64,000 bases of DNA from CAZUMJ01 sp964621605 (lineage in GTDB: Bacteria; Actinomycetota; Acidimicrobiia; Acidimicrobiales; Iamiaceae), in NCBI GenBank assembly GCA_964621605.1, contig CAZUMJ010000002.1, forward strand, positions 1 through 64,000. Reading direction: 5' to 3'. Position 1 is the first letter of the stretch. Each line of letters opens with the position of its first letter. Below are positions 25,450-34,501 of the stretch, piece by piece. The notes below the pieces were generated by a model that was not told the origin of the DNA, searched no databases, and saw nothing but the letters and a program-made list of their open reading frames with translations. A program made the translations under genes and the position numbers.

Positions 25450-26916
25450 TCAGAACCCGTTGTCGGTGTTGTAGGTCTCGATCGCCTTCGTGGCCTGCGT
25501 CTGCGCAGCATCCATGGCGTCCTTGATCGGCTTGCCCGTCTGGAAGATCGACTCGAGCATCTGGCGGAGCACCTTCTCGACGTCGGCGGCGGGGCCGATG
25601 AGCGCACCGGGATGCGCAGGGTCGATGCCGTGCAGCTCGGCGTCTGCCACCGACAGCATCTTCCCGGCCTGGCTGGTCTTCCAGAACTCCTTCACCGATG
25701 GGTCGGTCGAGACCCCCTTCACCGACGGCAGGTAGGAGCCCTCGAGATGCCAGGTGACCTGCTGGGGCACCTGCAGCATGTAGCGCATGAAGTCCCACGT
25801 CGCTGCCTGCACCTCGGGAGACGTGGTGTTCATCATGTAGAAGGCGCCGCCGCTCACCCGGGCCTGGCCGGCCTTGGTGATGCCGGGCAGGGGCGCTGCG
25901 TCGGGCGCCACCCTCGACGGGTCGAGCTGCAGGCCGCCGGCGCCCACCTCGGAGGGGTTCACGTCGCCGCCGACGACCGCCATGATGTTGACCGCGGCGG
26001 TCGACGTCTCGACGAGCATCGCCGACTTCGTCGGGTCGGCGAGTGCCAAGTACTGGTCGATGTTGCCGTCGGTCTTCGGCACCACGAACACGAGCCCGTC
26101 GTCTTGCATCTTCTTCAGGAAGGTGAGCAGCTTCTCGAGCTCGGGCGTGGCAAAGGTGGCCTTGGTCGCACGCTTGGTGCGCCCGTTGCCGTTGTCGACC
26201 ATGTCGACGCCTTCACCGCCGAGCCAGCACTCGATGAACCAGGGGTCGAGCTTCAACACGAACGGCTTGGCAACACCGACGGCCTTCAGCTTCTCGGCAG
26301 CGGCGCGCAGCTCTTCGAGCGTCGCCGGCGGCTTCGCCGGATCGAGCCCCGCCTTCTGGAACAGCGCCTTGTTGAAGTAGAGCACAGGCTCCGACACGTT
26401 CAGCGCGGCCGGGTAGAACCGCCCCTGCACCGTGTAGTAGTTGCGCACCGCCGCGTCGGGGTAGATCGCGTCGAGGGTCAAACCCGAGGCCTTCATGCAG
26501 GCGTCGGCGGGCAGCACCGTGCCGCTGTCGACCATCGTCTGCATCTTGGTGTCCTCGATGTAGGCGGCGGCCGGCTTGTCGCCCTTGGGGGCCCGCAGGT
26601 ACTTGGTGAGCACCTCGTCGTAGGACTTGCCCTGCACCTCGGGCTGCACCTCGACCTTCGACTGGCTGGCGTTGTACGCCTTCGCGATCGACACCAGCGC
26701 GTCCTTCGACTTGCCGGTCAAGCTGAACCAGAGCGGCACCTTGATGCGCCCCTTCGCCGCGTCGTAGTTGGTGAGCGCGTCGACCGGGCAGTTCGACGCA
26801 TCGGCGCTCACCGAGTCGGGCGCCGAGGAGCCTGACGACCCACCGCATGCGGCACCCACCACCATGAGCAGCGCCACCAGCGCGGCAGAGGCAACGGGAC
26901 GGACATGGGAACGCAT
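25450..26916 (-). CDS. Sugar ABC transporter solute-binding lipoprotein (UgpB-like)
   Basis: 488 residues. A signal peptide ends in lipobox VGAAC near residue 22, followed by a Ser-rich linker. The rest is an extracellular solute-binding protein family 1 (VPLWFSLTGKSKDALVSIAKAYN; YFNKALFQKAGLDPAKPPATLEEL), which captures oligosaccharides or glycerol-3-phosphate-type substrates. Start ATG 26916 has AAGGAG 6 nt upstream; the longer frame to 26955 is rejected. Last gene of the importer operon, an unusual place since the binding protein is usually first. It may have its own ribosome site for high expression. Confidence 0.9.
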   Translation of the reverse strand: MRSHVRPVASAALVALLMVVGAACGGSSGSSAPDSVSADASNCPVDALTNYDAAKGRIKVPLWFSLTGKSKDALVSIAKAYNASQSKVEVQPEVQGKSYDEVLTKYLRAPKGDKPAAAYIEDTKMQTMVDSGTVLPADACMKASGLTLDAIYPDAAVRNYYTVQGRFYPAALNVSEPVLYFNKALFQKAGLDPAKPPATLEELRAAAEKLKAVGVAKPFVLKLDPWFIECWLGGEGVDMVDNGNGRTKRATKATFATPELEKLLTFLKKMQDDGLVFVVPKTDGNIDQYLALADPTKSAMLVETSTAAVNIMAVVGGDVNPSEVGAGGLQLDPSRVAPDAAPLPGITKAGQARVSGGAFYMMNTTSPEVQAATWDFMRYMLQVPQQVTWHLEGSYLPSVKGVSTDPSVKEFWKTSQAGKMLSVADAELHGIDPAHPGALIGPAADVEKVLRQMLESIFQTGKPIKDAMDAAQTQATKAIETYNTDNGF

Positions 26917-26958
26917 GGCGAACTCCTTGGAGCAGCGGTCACGGGATGCGGTCACGGT

Positions 26959-27834
26959 TCAGCCTTTCACGGCGCCGGCGGTGAGGCCACGCACGATCTG
27001 CCGCTGGAACGCCAGCAGCAGCGCCAAGATCGGAAGGGCGACCACCACCGCGGCGGCCACCCCCAGGTTGAGGGTGTTCACGTTGCTCGTCCCGAAGGTG
27101 GCGAGCCCGATCTGGGCAGTCTGCCAGTCACCCTGGGTGGTGATCGCCTGCGGCCAGAGGTACTGGTTCCACGCGGCAAGGAAGGCGATCACGGTGAACG
27201 ACGCGATAACCGGACGGGCAAGCGGCACCGCCACCCGAGTCAGGAAGCGGACGTGCCCGTACCCGTCGAGGCGGGCGGCGTCGCGGAGTTCCTCGGGCAC
27301 CCCGAGGAAGCCCTGACGGATCAGGAACGTGCCGAGCCCCGCAGCCAGGAACGGGGCCGCGAGCCCCTGGAAGGAGTTGAACCAACCGAGCGAACGCACC
27401 GTCTGGACGTTCGGGATGAGCGTGACCTCGATCGGCAGCATCAGCGTCGCCATGAACAGCGCGAACGCGACCCGCTTGAGCGGGAACCGCAAGAAGGCGA
27501 ACGCGTACGCGGCCAGGATCGACGTGACGACCTGCGCCGCGGTGATGAGGAGCGTCGCCACCAGGCTCACCGTCATCGAGCGGCTGAAGTGCCCGTCGGT
27601 GAAGGCACGCTGGAAGGCGTCCCACTGCGGCGACACCGGGTAGAGCGGCGCGCCCTTCTCGAAGTAGGTGATCGGGTTCGACACCGCGCGCACCAGCGTG
27701 GCGTAGATCGGGAAGAGCACGAGTGCCGAGAGGGCGAGCAACGCGGCATACCACCCGGCTGCTCGCACGGTGCGAGGCACGCCCTCGGCGCGCGTGGTGC
27801 GCGGGGCGCGCGGCGTGGTGCGCTCAGCGGCCAT
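26959..27834 (-). CDS. Sugar ABC transporter permease (UgpE/MalG-like)
   Basis: 291 residues, six membrane helices, with the EAA loop EELRDAARLDGYGHVRFLTRVAVPLARP that contacts the ATPase. MalG/UgpE subfamily by length and the early periplasmic loop (ITYFEKGAPLYP). Its start overlaps the end of the other permease by 11 bp, indicating translational coupling. Works with the UgpA-like permease, the MsmX/UgpC-like ATPase and the binding protein in the same operon. Confidence 0.9.
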   Translation of the reverse strand: MAAERTTPRAPRTTRAEGVPRTVRAAGWYAALLALSALVLFPIYATLVRAVSNPITYFEKGAPLYPVSPQWDAFQRAFTDGHFSRSMTVSLVATLLITAAQVVTSILAAYAFAFLRFPLKRVAFALFMATLMLPIEVTLIPNVQTVRSLGWFNSFQGLAAPFLAAGLGTFLIRQGFLGVPEELRDAARLDGYGHVRFLTRVAVPLARPVIASFTVIAFLAAWNQYLWPQAITTQGDWQTAQIGLATFGTSNVNTLNLGVAAAVVVALPILALLLAFQRQIVRGLTAGAVKG

Positions 27835-28687
27835 AGTGCACCCGCCGGTTCAGCAGCGCGTACTGCGCCACGGTCACGAGGACGGTCACCCCGAACAGGC
27901 CGATCGACAAGCCCGCGCCCGTCGCGACCTGCGCAGGCTGCTGGTTCTGCACGATCTTGTAGAGGAGCGTCTCGGTGCTCCCGGCAGGCGCGCCGTGCGT
28001 GAGGATGTCGATCGGCGCGTACGCCTGCATGGCGTAGATGACCAACACCACGACGAGGAAGACCAGCACCGGCGACAGCAACGGCACGGTCACCTTGAAG
28101 AAGCGACGCACCGGGCCGTAGCCGTCGACCGTCGCGGCCTCGAGCACGTCCTCGGGCACGGCCTGCAGCCCGGCAAGGACGATGATGAACGACAGCCCGA
28201 TGTTCTGCCAGATCGACACGAACGACACCGCGAACAACGCCCAGCGCGGGTTGTTCAGCACGTCGAGGTGCAACAGCCCGACCGTGGGGTTCAGCAGCGA
28301 GAAGAACACCACCGAGGCCACCGCAACCGACGACGCGACGGTCGAGGAGAAGATCGTCTGGAAGATCTTGATGCCCCTGAGGCGGCGATGCGCGGTGACC
28401 GCCAGGAGCATCCCCAACACCAGCCCCAGTGGAACGGTGAACAGCACGTATTGGAGGCTGTGCACCAGCCCCGAGTGGAACTCGGACCCCGTCAGGACGT
28501 CACCCAACTGGCCGAACCCGACCCATCGGGTGCGTGTCCCGAACGAGTTGCTGCGCTGCGCCGACAGGATGAACAGGCGGTACAGCGGGTAGTAGGCGAA
28601 CACCCCGAAGATCACCAACGAGGGGGCGAGGCAGAGCAGCGCAGCGAGCGCCTCGCGCGGGGGGTAGCGGCGTTGCGATCGGCGCAC
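27824..28687 (-). CDS. Sugar ABC transporter permease (UgpA/MalF-like)
   Basis: 287 residues, six membrane helices, EAA loop PEDVLEAATVDGYGPVRRFFKVTVPLLSP. UgpA/MalF subfamily. The start was set at GTG 28687, 10 bp after the ATPase stop with GAGG about 8 nt upstream, just before the first hydrophobic helix. The open frame continues to 29035 but overlaps the ATPase gene and reads as Arg/Ser-rich noise there. Confidence 0.88.
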   Translation of the reverse strand: MRRSQRRYPPREALAALLCLAPSLVIFGVFAYYPLYRLFILSAQRSNSFGTRTRWVGFGQLGDVLTGSEFHSGLVHSLQYVLFTVPLGLVLGMLLAVTAHRRLRGIKIFQTIFSSTVASSVAVASVVFFSLLNPTVGLLHLDVLNNPRWALFAVSFVSIWQNIGLSFIIVLAGLQAVPEDVLEAATVDGYGPVRRFFKVTVPLLSPVLVFLVVVLVIYAMQAYAPIDILTHGAPAGSTETLLYKIVQNQQPAQVATGAGLSIGLFGVTVLVTVAQYALLNRRVHYGR

Positions 28688-28697
28688 GGGTGTCGCC

Positions 28698-29810
28698 TCA
28701 GCGTGCGGCCTCGAGCCGCATGCCCGTCGTGGTGTCGAACAGGTGCACCTGCGCAGGGTCGACGACCAAGCAGAGCTGATCGCCAGGAGCCGGAAGCTCC
28801 TCGCGCGACGGTCGGCGTACCGCCACGGTCGTGCCCGCCACCTCGACGAGCACGAGCGCTTCGTGGCCCAGCCATTCGACGGTTCGCACGGTGCCGCACA
28901 GCCCGTCTGCGCCCTCGGCGGGACGGAGGTGCTCGGGCCGCATGCCGACCACCACGGACGTGCCGGCTGCGAGGCCCGCGACAGCCGCGGCGAGTTGCAC
29001 CCGACCGCCACCTTCGACCTCGACGGCGTTGCCACCTACACCCACGGTGCCCGTCAAGGTGTTCATGGGTGGCGTGCCGAGGAAGCCCGCCACGAACAGG
29101 TTGGCGGGCCGCTCGTACACCTCTGCGGGCGTGCCCACCTGTTGCAGCCGCCCGTCGGCCAACAGCGCGATGCGCGTGGCCATCGTCATCGCCTCGACCT
29201 GGTCGTGGGTGACGTAGATGATCGTCGTCCCCAGTCGCCGGTGGAGCTCGACGAGCTCGGCGCGCGTTTGGGTGCGGAGCTTCGCGTCGAGGTTCGACAA
29301 CGGCTCGTCCATGAGGAACACCCGTGGCCGGGCGACGATCGCCCGGGCGAGCGCCACGCGCTGGCGCTGCCCGCCCGACAGGGCTGCCGGCTTGCGATCG
29401 AGGTAGGGCTCGAGGTCGAGTACGCGGGCCACGTCGCGCACGCGTTCGTCGCGCTCCGCCCGAGTCAGCCGGCGCGGTGCACCGCCGTCGACGACATATG
29501 TCCGCACCTGTAGCGGGGAGGCGATGTTCTTCGCCACGGTCAGGTGGGGATACAGGGCATAGCTCTGGAAGACCATCGCCAGGTTCCGGGCGCCGGCATC
29601 AACCTCGTTGACGACGTCGTCACCGATGCGCAGTGTGCCCTCGGTGATGTCTTCGAGGCCCGCGACCATGCGCAGCGCGGTGGTCTTGCCGCACCCGGAC
29701 GGGCCGAGCAGCACGAGGAACTCGCCGTCCTCAACCTCGAGATCGAGACCCTCGACCGCGGTCACCGCTCCGTAGCGTTTGGTCACCGCCTCGAAGCGGA
29801 CCCCTGCCAT
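28698..29810 (-). CDS. Sugar ABC transporter ATPase (UgpC/MsmX/MalK-like)
   Basis: 370 residues. Walker A GPSGCGKTT (about 36-44), Q-loop VFQSYALYPHLTV, signature LSGGQRQRVALARA, Walker B FLMDEPLSNLDAKLR, H-loop VTHDQVEAM, and a C-terminal TOBE/OB regulatory domain (VVVGMRPEHLRP). The CUT1-type domain layout fits oligosaccharide import. First gene of the four-gene operon. ATG 29810 follows TAACCT (29822-29817) by 6 nt, so the operon mRNA is probably leaderless. Confidence 0.92.
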   Translation of the reverse strand: MAGVRFEAVTKRYGAVTAVEGLDLEVEDGEFLVLLGPSGCGKTTALRMVAGLEDITEGTLRIGDDVVNEVDAGARNLAMVFQSYALYPHLTVAKNIASPLQVRTYVVDGGAPRRLTRAERDERVRDVARVLDLEPYLDRKPAALSGGQRQRVALARAIVARPRVFLMDEPLSNLDAKLRTQTRAELVELHRRLGTTIIYVTHDQVEAMTMATRIALLADGRLQQVGTPAEVYERPANLFVAGFLGTPPMNTLTGTVGVGGNAVEVEGGGRVQLAAAVAGLAAGTSVVVGMRPEHLRPAEGADGLCGTVRTVEWLGHEALVLVEVAGTTVAVRRPSREELPAPGDQLCLVVDPAQVHLFDTTTGMRLEAAR

Positions 29811-29816
29811 GGCGTG

Positions 29817-29822
29817 AGGTTA
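29817..29822 (-). promoter_or_regulatory. -10 box for leaderless sugar-importer operon
   Basis: TAACCT on the minus strand ends 6 nt before ATG 29810. It matches TANNNT, and no Shine-Dalgarno sequence is present. Confidence 0.5.
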
Positions 29823-29836
29823 GGCGCGGCCGCCGC

Positions 29837-30343
29837 TCAGCCGGAGAGGCTGTGATACCCGGCACGGAAGAACACCAGCGGGGTGCCTTCCCGGCCCAGG
29901 TCCAGATCGTGCACACGGCCGACCACGATGACGTGATCGCCCGCTTCGACGGTCGACTCGATGGTGCAGTCCATCCACGCCAGGACGTCACCCAACACCG
30001 GTGACCCGGTAGCCGCCGACGGACGCCATGCGAGGCCGCGGAACTTGTCGGCCCCGCTGGACGCGAACACACGACTCACCGCTTCCTGGTCGGAGGAGAG
30101 CACGTTGGCGCAGAACGAACCGGCGGCCGCCACCTTGGGGAAGCTCGTCGACGTGCGCGCGGCGCAGAAGCCGACGAGCGGTGGCTCCAACGACACCGAG
30201 AAGAACGATCCGACCGCCAGGCCGGCCGGATCGTCGCCGTCCATGGCGGTGATGATCGTGACGCCCGTCGGGAAATGGCCCAACACCTGACGGAAGTGCG
30301 CCGAGTCGAAGGTCTGGCCGGTGGGTTCGAACGGACTGGTCAC
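29837..30343 (-). CDS. Flavin reductase-like (split-barrel) protein
   Basis: 168 residues, flavin reductase domain family (HpaC-like): RQVLGHFPTGVTIITAMDG, GLAVGSFFSVSLEPPLVGFC, then DCTIESTVEAGDHVIVVGRV. These proteins bind FMN/FAD and use NAD(P)H to supply reduced flavin to two-component monooxygenases. No partner monooxygenase lies next to it. GTG start with GAGG about 7 nt upstream. A TetR-type palindrome lies upstream of its -10 box TAGCCT (30383-30378), suggesting inducible control. Confidence 0.85.
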   Translation of the reverse strand: MTSPFEPTGQTFDSAHFRQVLGHFPTGVTIITAMDGDDPAGLAVGSFFSVSLEPPLVGFCAARTSTSFPKVAAAGSFCANVLSSDQEAVSRVFASSGADKFRGLAWRPSAATGSPVLGDVLAWMDCTIESTVEAGDHVIVVGRVHDLDLGREGTPLVFFRAGYHSLSG

Positions 30344-30404
30344 CTCGGGTCCTCACGTCGAGCGGTGCGACCCGAGCAGGCTAGCGGCCCTGTGGCTTGC
30401 AATC

Positions 30405-30417
30405 TGACGGACCGTCA
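30405..30417. promoter_or_regulatory. 13-bp inverted repeat, TetR-type operator candidate
   Basis: TGACGG-A-CCGTCA sits upstream of the flavin reductase, at the expected -35 position relative to TAGCCT (30383-30378). This form resembles operators of actinobacterial TetR-family catabolic regulators; the match is by eye. No TetR gene is in the window. Confidence 0.45.
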
Positions 30418-30478
30418 CATTCTCACGCCAGGTGCCTCGCCATCGACAGCCGGGAGGCAGCGGGCGCCGGACGGGGTG

Positions 30479-31336
30479 TCAGGACGCCTCCAAGGATGCC
30501 ACCGCCGCCGGCGAGAGTGCCACGGTGAGGCCTTCGGCGGCGAGGATCACCTCGATGCCGTGCTCGTCGGTGATGGCGCGTGCACGCGCGGCGATGGCGT
30601 CGAGCGTCGCGTCGTCGTGCGAAGGGTCGTGGTGGAACAGCGCGAGGCGCCGGACGCCCGCTTGCACCGCTACTCGTACGGCGTACTCGGCGGTGCAATG
30701 GCCCCAGTCGCTCTTGGCCCGCAGTTCGTCCGCGGTGAACTGCGCGTCGTGGATGAGGAGCTCTGCTCCTCGGCAGAGCTCGATGACAGCAGGGTCGATC
30801 TGCTGCGGATCAGCCGGCTCCTGATGGTCGCTCACGTACACGACGCTGACGCCACCCACCTCGACGCGGTAACCGAGGGTCGACCCGACGTGAGGCACCG
30901 CCGCGCTGGTGACCGTGGCCGGACCGACCTCGAAGTGACTCGTCGCGGCGTGGAAGTCGATCTCGCCGAGCAGGTCGTGCAGCCGAACCGGGAAGTACGG
31001 CGGTCGCACGAAGTCGCCGAAGGCCTCGGCCACCGATTGGCCGCCCTGATCGGGTGCGTAGACGGTGAGTCGACTGTTCGGACGAAGAATCGGTTGGAAG
31101 AACGGCAGACCCTGCACGTGGTCCCAGTGCAGGTGCGTAACCAGCGCCGTGGCGTGAAGGGGCTCGTCACCGACGATGGTGTCTCCAAAGAAGCGCAGGC
31201 CGGTGCCGAGATCGAGCACGATCGGCTCGCAACCCGGCGCGTCGAGCACGACGCACGCGGTGTTGCCGCCGTAGCGTCGGTTCGGTTCACACGGGCAGGG
31301 TGTGGACCCCCGCACCCCGAAGAACGTCACGTTCAC
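30479..31336 (-). CDS. MBL-fold metallo-hydrolase
   Basis: 285 residues, metallo-beta-lactamase fold. Core motif THLHWDHVQG near residue 69 (H-x-H-x-D-H), then PHVGSTLGYRVE, VVYVSDHQEP and a downstream His in ALFHHDPSHDD, consistent with a two-metal site. The start FFGVRGSTPCP resembles PhnP/RNase Z-like phosphodiesterases. GTG 31336 is preferred because AGGGGG lies 7 nt upstream; a TTG at 31342 is also possible. The substrate is unknown. It lies upstream of the flavin reductase with a 135-bp gap that has its own promoter signals. Confidence 0.85.
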   Translation of the reverse strand: MNVTFFGVRGSTPCPCEPNRRYGGNTACVVLDAPGCEPIVLDLGTGLRFFGDTIVGDEPLHATALVTHLHWDHVQGLPFFQPILRPNSRLTVYAPDQGGQSVAEAFGDFVRPPYFPVRLHDLLGEIDFHAATSHFEVGPATVTSAAVPHVGSTLGYRVEVGGVSVVYVSDHQEPADPQQIDPAVIELCRGAELLIHDAQFTADELRAKSDWGHCTAEYAVRVAVQAGVRRLALFHHDPSHDDATLDAIAARARAITDEHGIEVILAAEGLTVALSPAAVASLEAS

Positions 31337-31499
31337 GAACAAGCCCCCTGACTTCGCCGCCGAAGCGGTGGGTCGACGTTACTCTGCACGTCGACAAGGC
31401 GGTTGTGGTGTGACGAGCGACACGGACGCGTCGGTTCGGGCGGTCGTCATCTACGGTTCTCCGCCTTCCCGTCCTCACGACCGAGGGAGTCGGCCGACG

Positions 31500-33431
31500 A
31501 TGCCACGTTCTGTCACCCACCGCTGGCTCGCAGCAGCCTGCGCACTCATGCTCCTCGCGGGCTGTGCCTCTGCCGGGTCCGGTGAGCGCGCCGTCGACTC
31601 CGGCAACGATTCCAACGCGGGGACCGTCACCGGTGGAAGTTCACCGGACACCAAGGGCGACTGGACCGTGTTCGTCTACCTCAACGGCGACAACAACCTC
31701 GAGCCCGCGGCCCTCATGGACCTTCAGCAGATGACCAAGGCGCGCGGCACCACGTTCATCGCACTCGTGGACCGCTCACCGGACTACGCCGACCAATCGG
31801 TGCTGAACCTCGGCAACTTCAGCGACTCACGCCTCATCCGCATCGTCGACGGCAAGACGTCGGTCCTCGAAAAGCCCGGTGAGCTCAACATGGGCGACGC
31901 ACGGACGCTGCAGGCATTCATCGGCAGCACGATGCCGAAGTATGCGAGCGCCCACAACGCCCTGGTCGTGTGGGACCACGGTGGCGCGTGGCGCGGCGCC
32001 GCCTGGGACGAGTCCTCTGACAACGACAACCTCAGCCTTCCCGAGCTCGATCAGGCGATCGGTGCCGGTCTGGCCGACGCGAAGCAGAAGAAGTTCGACC
32101 TGATCGGGTTCGACGCCTGCCTGATGAGCACCTACGAGGTCGCCGCCACCCTCAAGTCCCACGCGGACTACCTCCTGGCGTCAGAAGAGGTGGAACCCGG
32201 CGGCGGCTGGGACTGGGGCACGCTCAGCACGAAGGGCGGGGCCACCACACGCGAGTTGGCCGCGGCGATCATCAAGGGCTTCACCGCAGAGTCCGCCGAA
32301 GGCGGGGCAGACGACACGACGCTGGCGCTTCTCCAGCTCAACAAGGTTGACGGCGTCACCAACGCCATCAACAACCTCACGAAGGCGGCACGTACGAGCA
32401 AGGCACGAGAAGCGCCCGGGCGCATCGCGTACGGACGCTCATCGTCGATCAGCTTCGGTCGTGACCCCAACCCTGAGCTCGACTACTTCATGGTCGACCT
32501 CGGTGACCTGGCGAAGCGCCTCTACAGCGTGCCCGGCTTGAGCGACGCGGCGAAGGGCCTGGCCGCCGCGCTCAACAAGGTCGTCGTCATGCGCGGGAAC
32601 GGACCGATCGCGGCCGATGCCTCCGGCATGGCGGCCTACTTCCCGCCCACCCGCGCTCTCTTCCAGACGGCCTACGGCGACATCCCCGTCGCCAAGCCGT
32701 GGAACCGGTTCGTCACCACCTACTTCAAGGTCGCGGACGATGTTCCCGACGACGAGTTGCCCATGTTCATCGACCAGGACCGCCTGCTCGAGACCGGCGA
32801 CCAGGGCGTCGACGAGAACGAAGACCACGTGCAGCTCACCGCACGGGTGAGCAAGGGCACGGGTGGCAACATCGCCAACGCGCTGATCACCTGGGGGCAG
32901 GTCAGCCTGGAGGACTCGAACCAGGTCGTGTACTTCGGTGAGCGCAACGCGACCGTTGCAGGCGACCAGGTCCGCGGCGTCTACGACTGGAACGCGCTGC
33001 GGATCAGCGACGGGCACTCGACCACCTACGCCTACGCCTCGCTGACCTTCGGGCCCGACAAGAAGCTCGCCCGAGTCGAGATCCCGATCACCTTCCGACG
33101 CGGCGGCGACGAGGCAGACGGCACGCTGCGCCTCGGCGTGCGTGACGGCAAGATCATCGCCGAGACGTTCTACATCCGAGTGGACGACGCCATCGCCCCC
33201 GTGGTCCCCGAAGAAGGCGACACGTTCGTGCCGGTCCTGCACCACCAGGACCTCTCGACCGAGGCCGAGGAATGGTTCGCCGCGACGGACACCCCGCTCT
33301 CGGCGGAGCGATCGTCGCTCGACTTCAGCTACGGCAAGATGCCCTCGAACTCGGCGATCCTGCTGGGCTTGCAGATCACCGACCTGACGGGGCAGAACGA
33401 CTTCAGCTTCTACGGCGCCGCGTCACCCTGA
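31500..33431 (+). CDS. Clostripain (C11) family cysteine peptidase lipoprotein
   Basis: 643 residues. Signal peptide with lipobox LLAGC near residue 20 and a Gly/Ser/Thr linker, then a C11 peptidase core: WTVFVYLNGDNNLE, catalytic His in VVWDHGGAWRG near 159 and catalytic Cys in FDACLMSTYEV near 206. The C-terminal ~250 residues are beta-rich and may be a binding domain. C11 peptidases cleave after Arg/Lys and are exported. GAGGGAG lies about 10 nt before ATG 31500; the frame extends to 31302 without signal. A TACGGT box (31452-31457) may give a ~36-nt leader. Confidence 0.85.
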   Translation: MPRSVTHRWLAAACALMLLAGCASAGSGERAVDSGNDSNAGTVTGGSSPDTKGDWTVFVYLNGDNNLEPAALMDLQQMTKARGTTFIALVDRSPDYADQSVLNLGNFSDSRLIRIVDGKTSVLEKPGELNMGDARTLQAFIGSTMPKYASAHNALVVWDHGGAWRGAAWDESSDNDNLSLPELDQAIGAGLADAKQKKFDLIGFDACLMSTYEVAATLKSHADYLLASEEVEPGGGWDWGTLSTKGGATTRELAAAIIKGFTAESAEGGADDTTLALLQLNKVDGVTNAINNLTKAARTSKAREAPGRIAYGRSSSISFGRDPNPELDYFMVDLGDLAKRLYSVPGLSDAAKGLAAALNKVVVMRGNGPIAADASGMAAYFPPTRALFQTAYGDIPVAKPWNRFVTTYFKVADDVPDDELPMFIDQDRLLETGDQGVDENEDHVQLTARVSKGTGGNIANALITWGQVSLEDSNQVVYFGERNATVAGDQVRGVYDWNALRISDGHSTTYAYASLTFGPDKKLARVEIPITFRRGGDEADGTLRLGVRDGKIIAETFYIRVDDAIAPVVPEEGDTFVPVLHHQDLSTEAEEWFAATDTPLSAERSSLDFSYGKMPSNSAILLGLQITDLTGQNDFSFYGAASP

Positions 33432-33524
33432 CGGAGAGCCCCTGCCGCGCGCCGACGCCTCTCGCCCGCGAAGGCCGACCAGGAGCACTCGGCGGCAACC
33501 CACGGCACCGCGATCGCCGGTGGT

Positions 33525-34418
33525 CTATGAGCCGAGGAAGTCCACCACGAGGTCACCCACGACCTCGGGAACCTCGAGGTGCAGGAAGTGACCGCAGCCA
33601 GGCAGCACCACCGAGCGTGAGCCCGGCGCGTGGTCGCCCACGCTCAGGTCGGGAACGAGCTCCGCACCCATGCAACCGTCGTTCGCACCGTGCAGGTAGA
33701 GCGTGGGGACCGCGAGCGGCAGGTACGCCGCGCCCTCACGTGCGCTGAGCGCATCGTCCTTCGGCCCGTCGCCGAGCATCGCCCGGTAGTACCCGAGGGC
33801 GGCCTGCAGGTTCGCCGGGTCGCGCAAGGCCTCCTTCACGTGCGGGAGGTCAGCCGACGCGTCGTACCCCGGTGACCACGCCTCCCACAACCGGTCGATG
33901 AACACGAGGTCGTCGGCGCCAACGGCCGCCTCGGCCAGGGGGTGTTGGAAGAAGAACATGTACCAGGAACGGTGGAGTTGCTCGTAGCGCAGGAACCCAC
34001 CCATGAGGTCACCGAGGGGCGGCACGGCAAGCGTCACCACCCGACGCCAGCGCTGCGGCTCCGATGCCGCGGCGACGTAGGCAGCGATCGCCCCCCAGTC
34101 GTGGCCCACCAGGACCGATGGCTTCCCACCACCGAGCTCCTCCTGCAGGCCGCACGTGTCGAGTGCCAATGCCCCCGGCTGGAAGTAGCCGTCAACCGGC
34201 ACCGCGCTGGGCGCGTAGCCGCGGAGCCACGGAGCAACGACGTGGTAGCCGGACGCTGCCAGACGGGGGCCGAGATGGCGCCATGTGGGCGCCGCATCGG
34301 GGAATCCGTGCAGGAGCAACGCGAGCGGAGCGCCGGGATCACCCCATTCGAGGTACGCGAGCTCCACACCGCCGACCGTGCGCGAGGCGTGCTGCGCCCC
34401 TTCTGGGATTGCTGTCAT
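33525..34418 (-). CDS. Alpha/beta hydrolase, epoxide hydrolase-like
   Basis: 297 residues. Oxyanion block LLLHGFPDAAPTW, nucleophile elbow VGHDWGA (Asp nucleophile near residue 105), acid region YLHGANDGCM, and catalytic His in GCGHFLHLEVPE. An Asp nucleophile with an HGFP block indicates an epoxide hydrolase or haloalkane dehalogenase rather than an esterase. No signal peptide. ATG 34418 follows TACCGT (34432-34427) by 8 nt. Substrate unknown. Confidence 0.85.
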   Translation of the reverse strand: MTAIPEGAQHASRTVGGVELAYLEWGDPGAPLALLLHGFPDAAPTWRHLGPRLAASGYHVVAPWLRGYAPSAVPVDGYFQPGALALDTCGLQEELGGGKPSVLVGHDWGAIAAYVAAASEPQRWRRVVTLAVPPLGDLMGGFLRYEQLHRSWYMFFFQHPLAEAAVGADDLVFIDRLWEAWSPGYDASADLPHVKEALRDPANLQAALGYYRAMLGDGPKDDALSAREGAAYLPLAVPTLYLHGANDGCMGAELVPDLSVGDHAPGSRSVVLPGCGHFLHLEVPEVVGDLVVDFLGS

Positions 34419-34426
34419 GGAGGCGC

Positions 34427-34432
34427 ACGGTA
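34427..34432 (-). promoter_or_regulatory. -10 box for leaderless epoxide hydrolase gene
   Basis: TACCGT on the minus strand, 8 nt before ATG 34418, without a Shine-Dalgarno sequence. It shares the 83-bp divergent region with the next promoter. Confidence 0.45.
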
Positions 34433-34489
34433 GCGGTCCGCCCGGCGCGCCGCCCCGCGAGCCGACGCGGTCCTGACAGCCGAGGTGCC

Positions 34490-34495
34490 TACACT
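34490..34495 (+). promoter_or_regulatory. -10 box for leaderless lipoprotein hydrolase gene
   Basis: TACACT ends 6 nt before ATG 34502, so transcription should begin at or next to the start codon. Confidence 0.5.
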
Positions 34496-34501
34496 CCGGC
34501 C

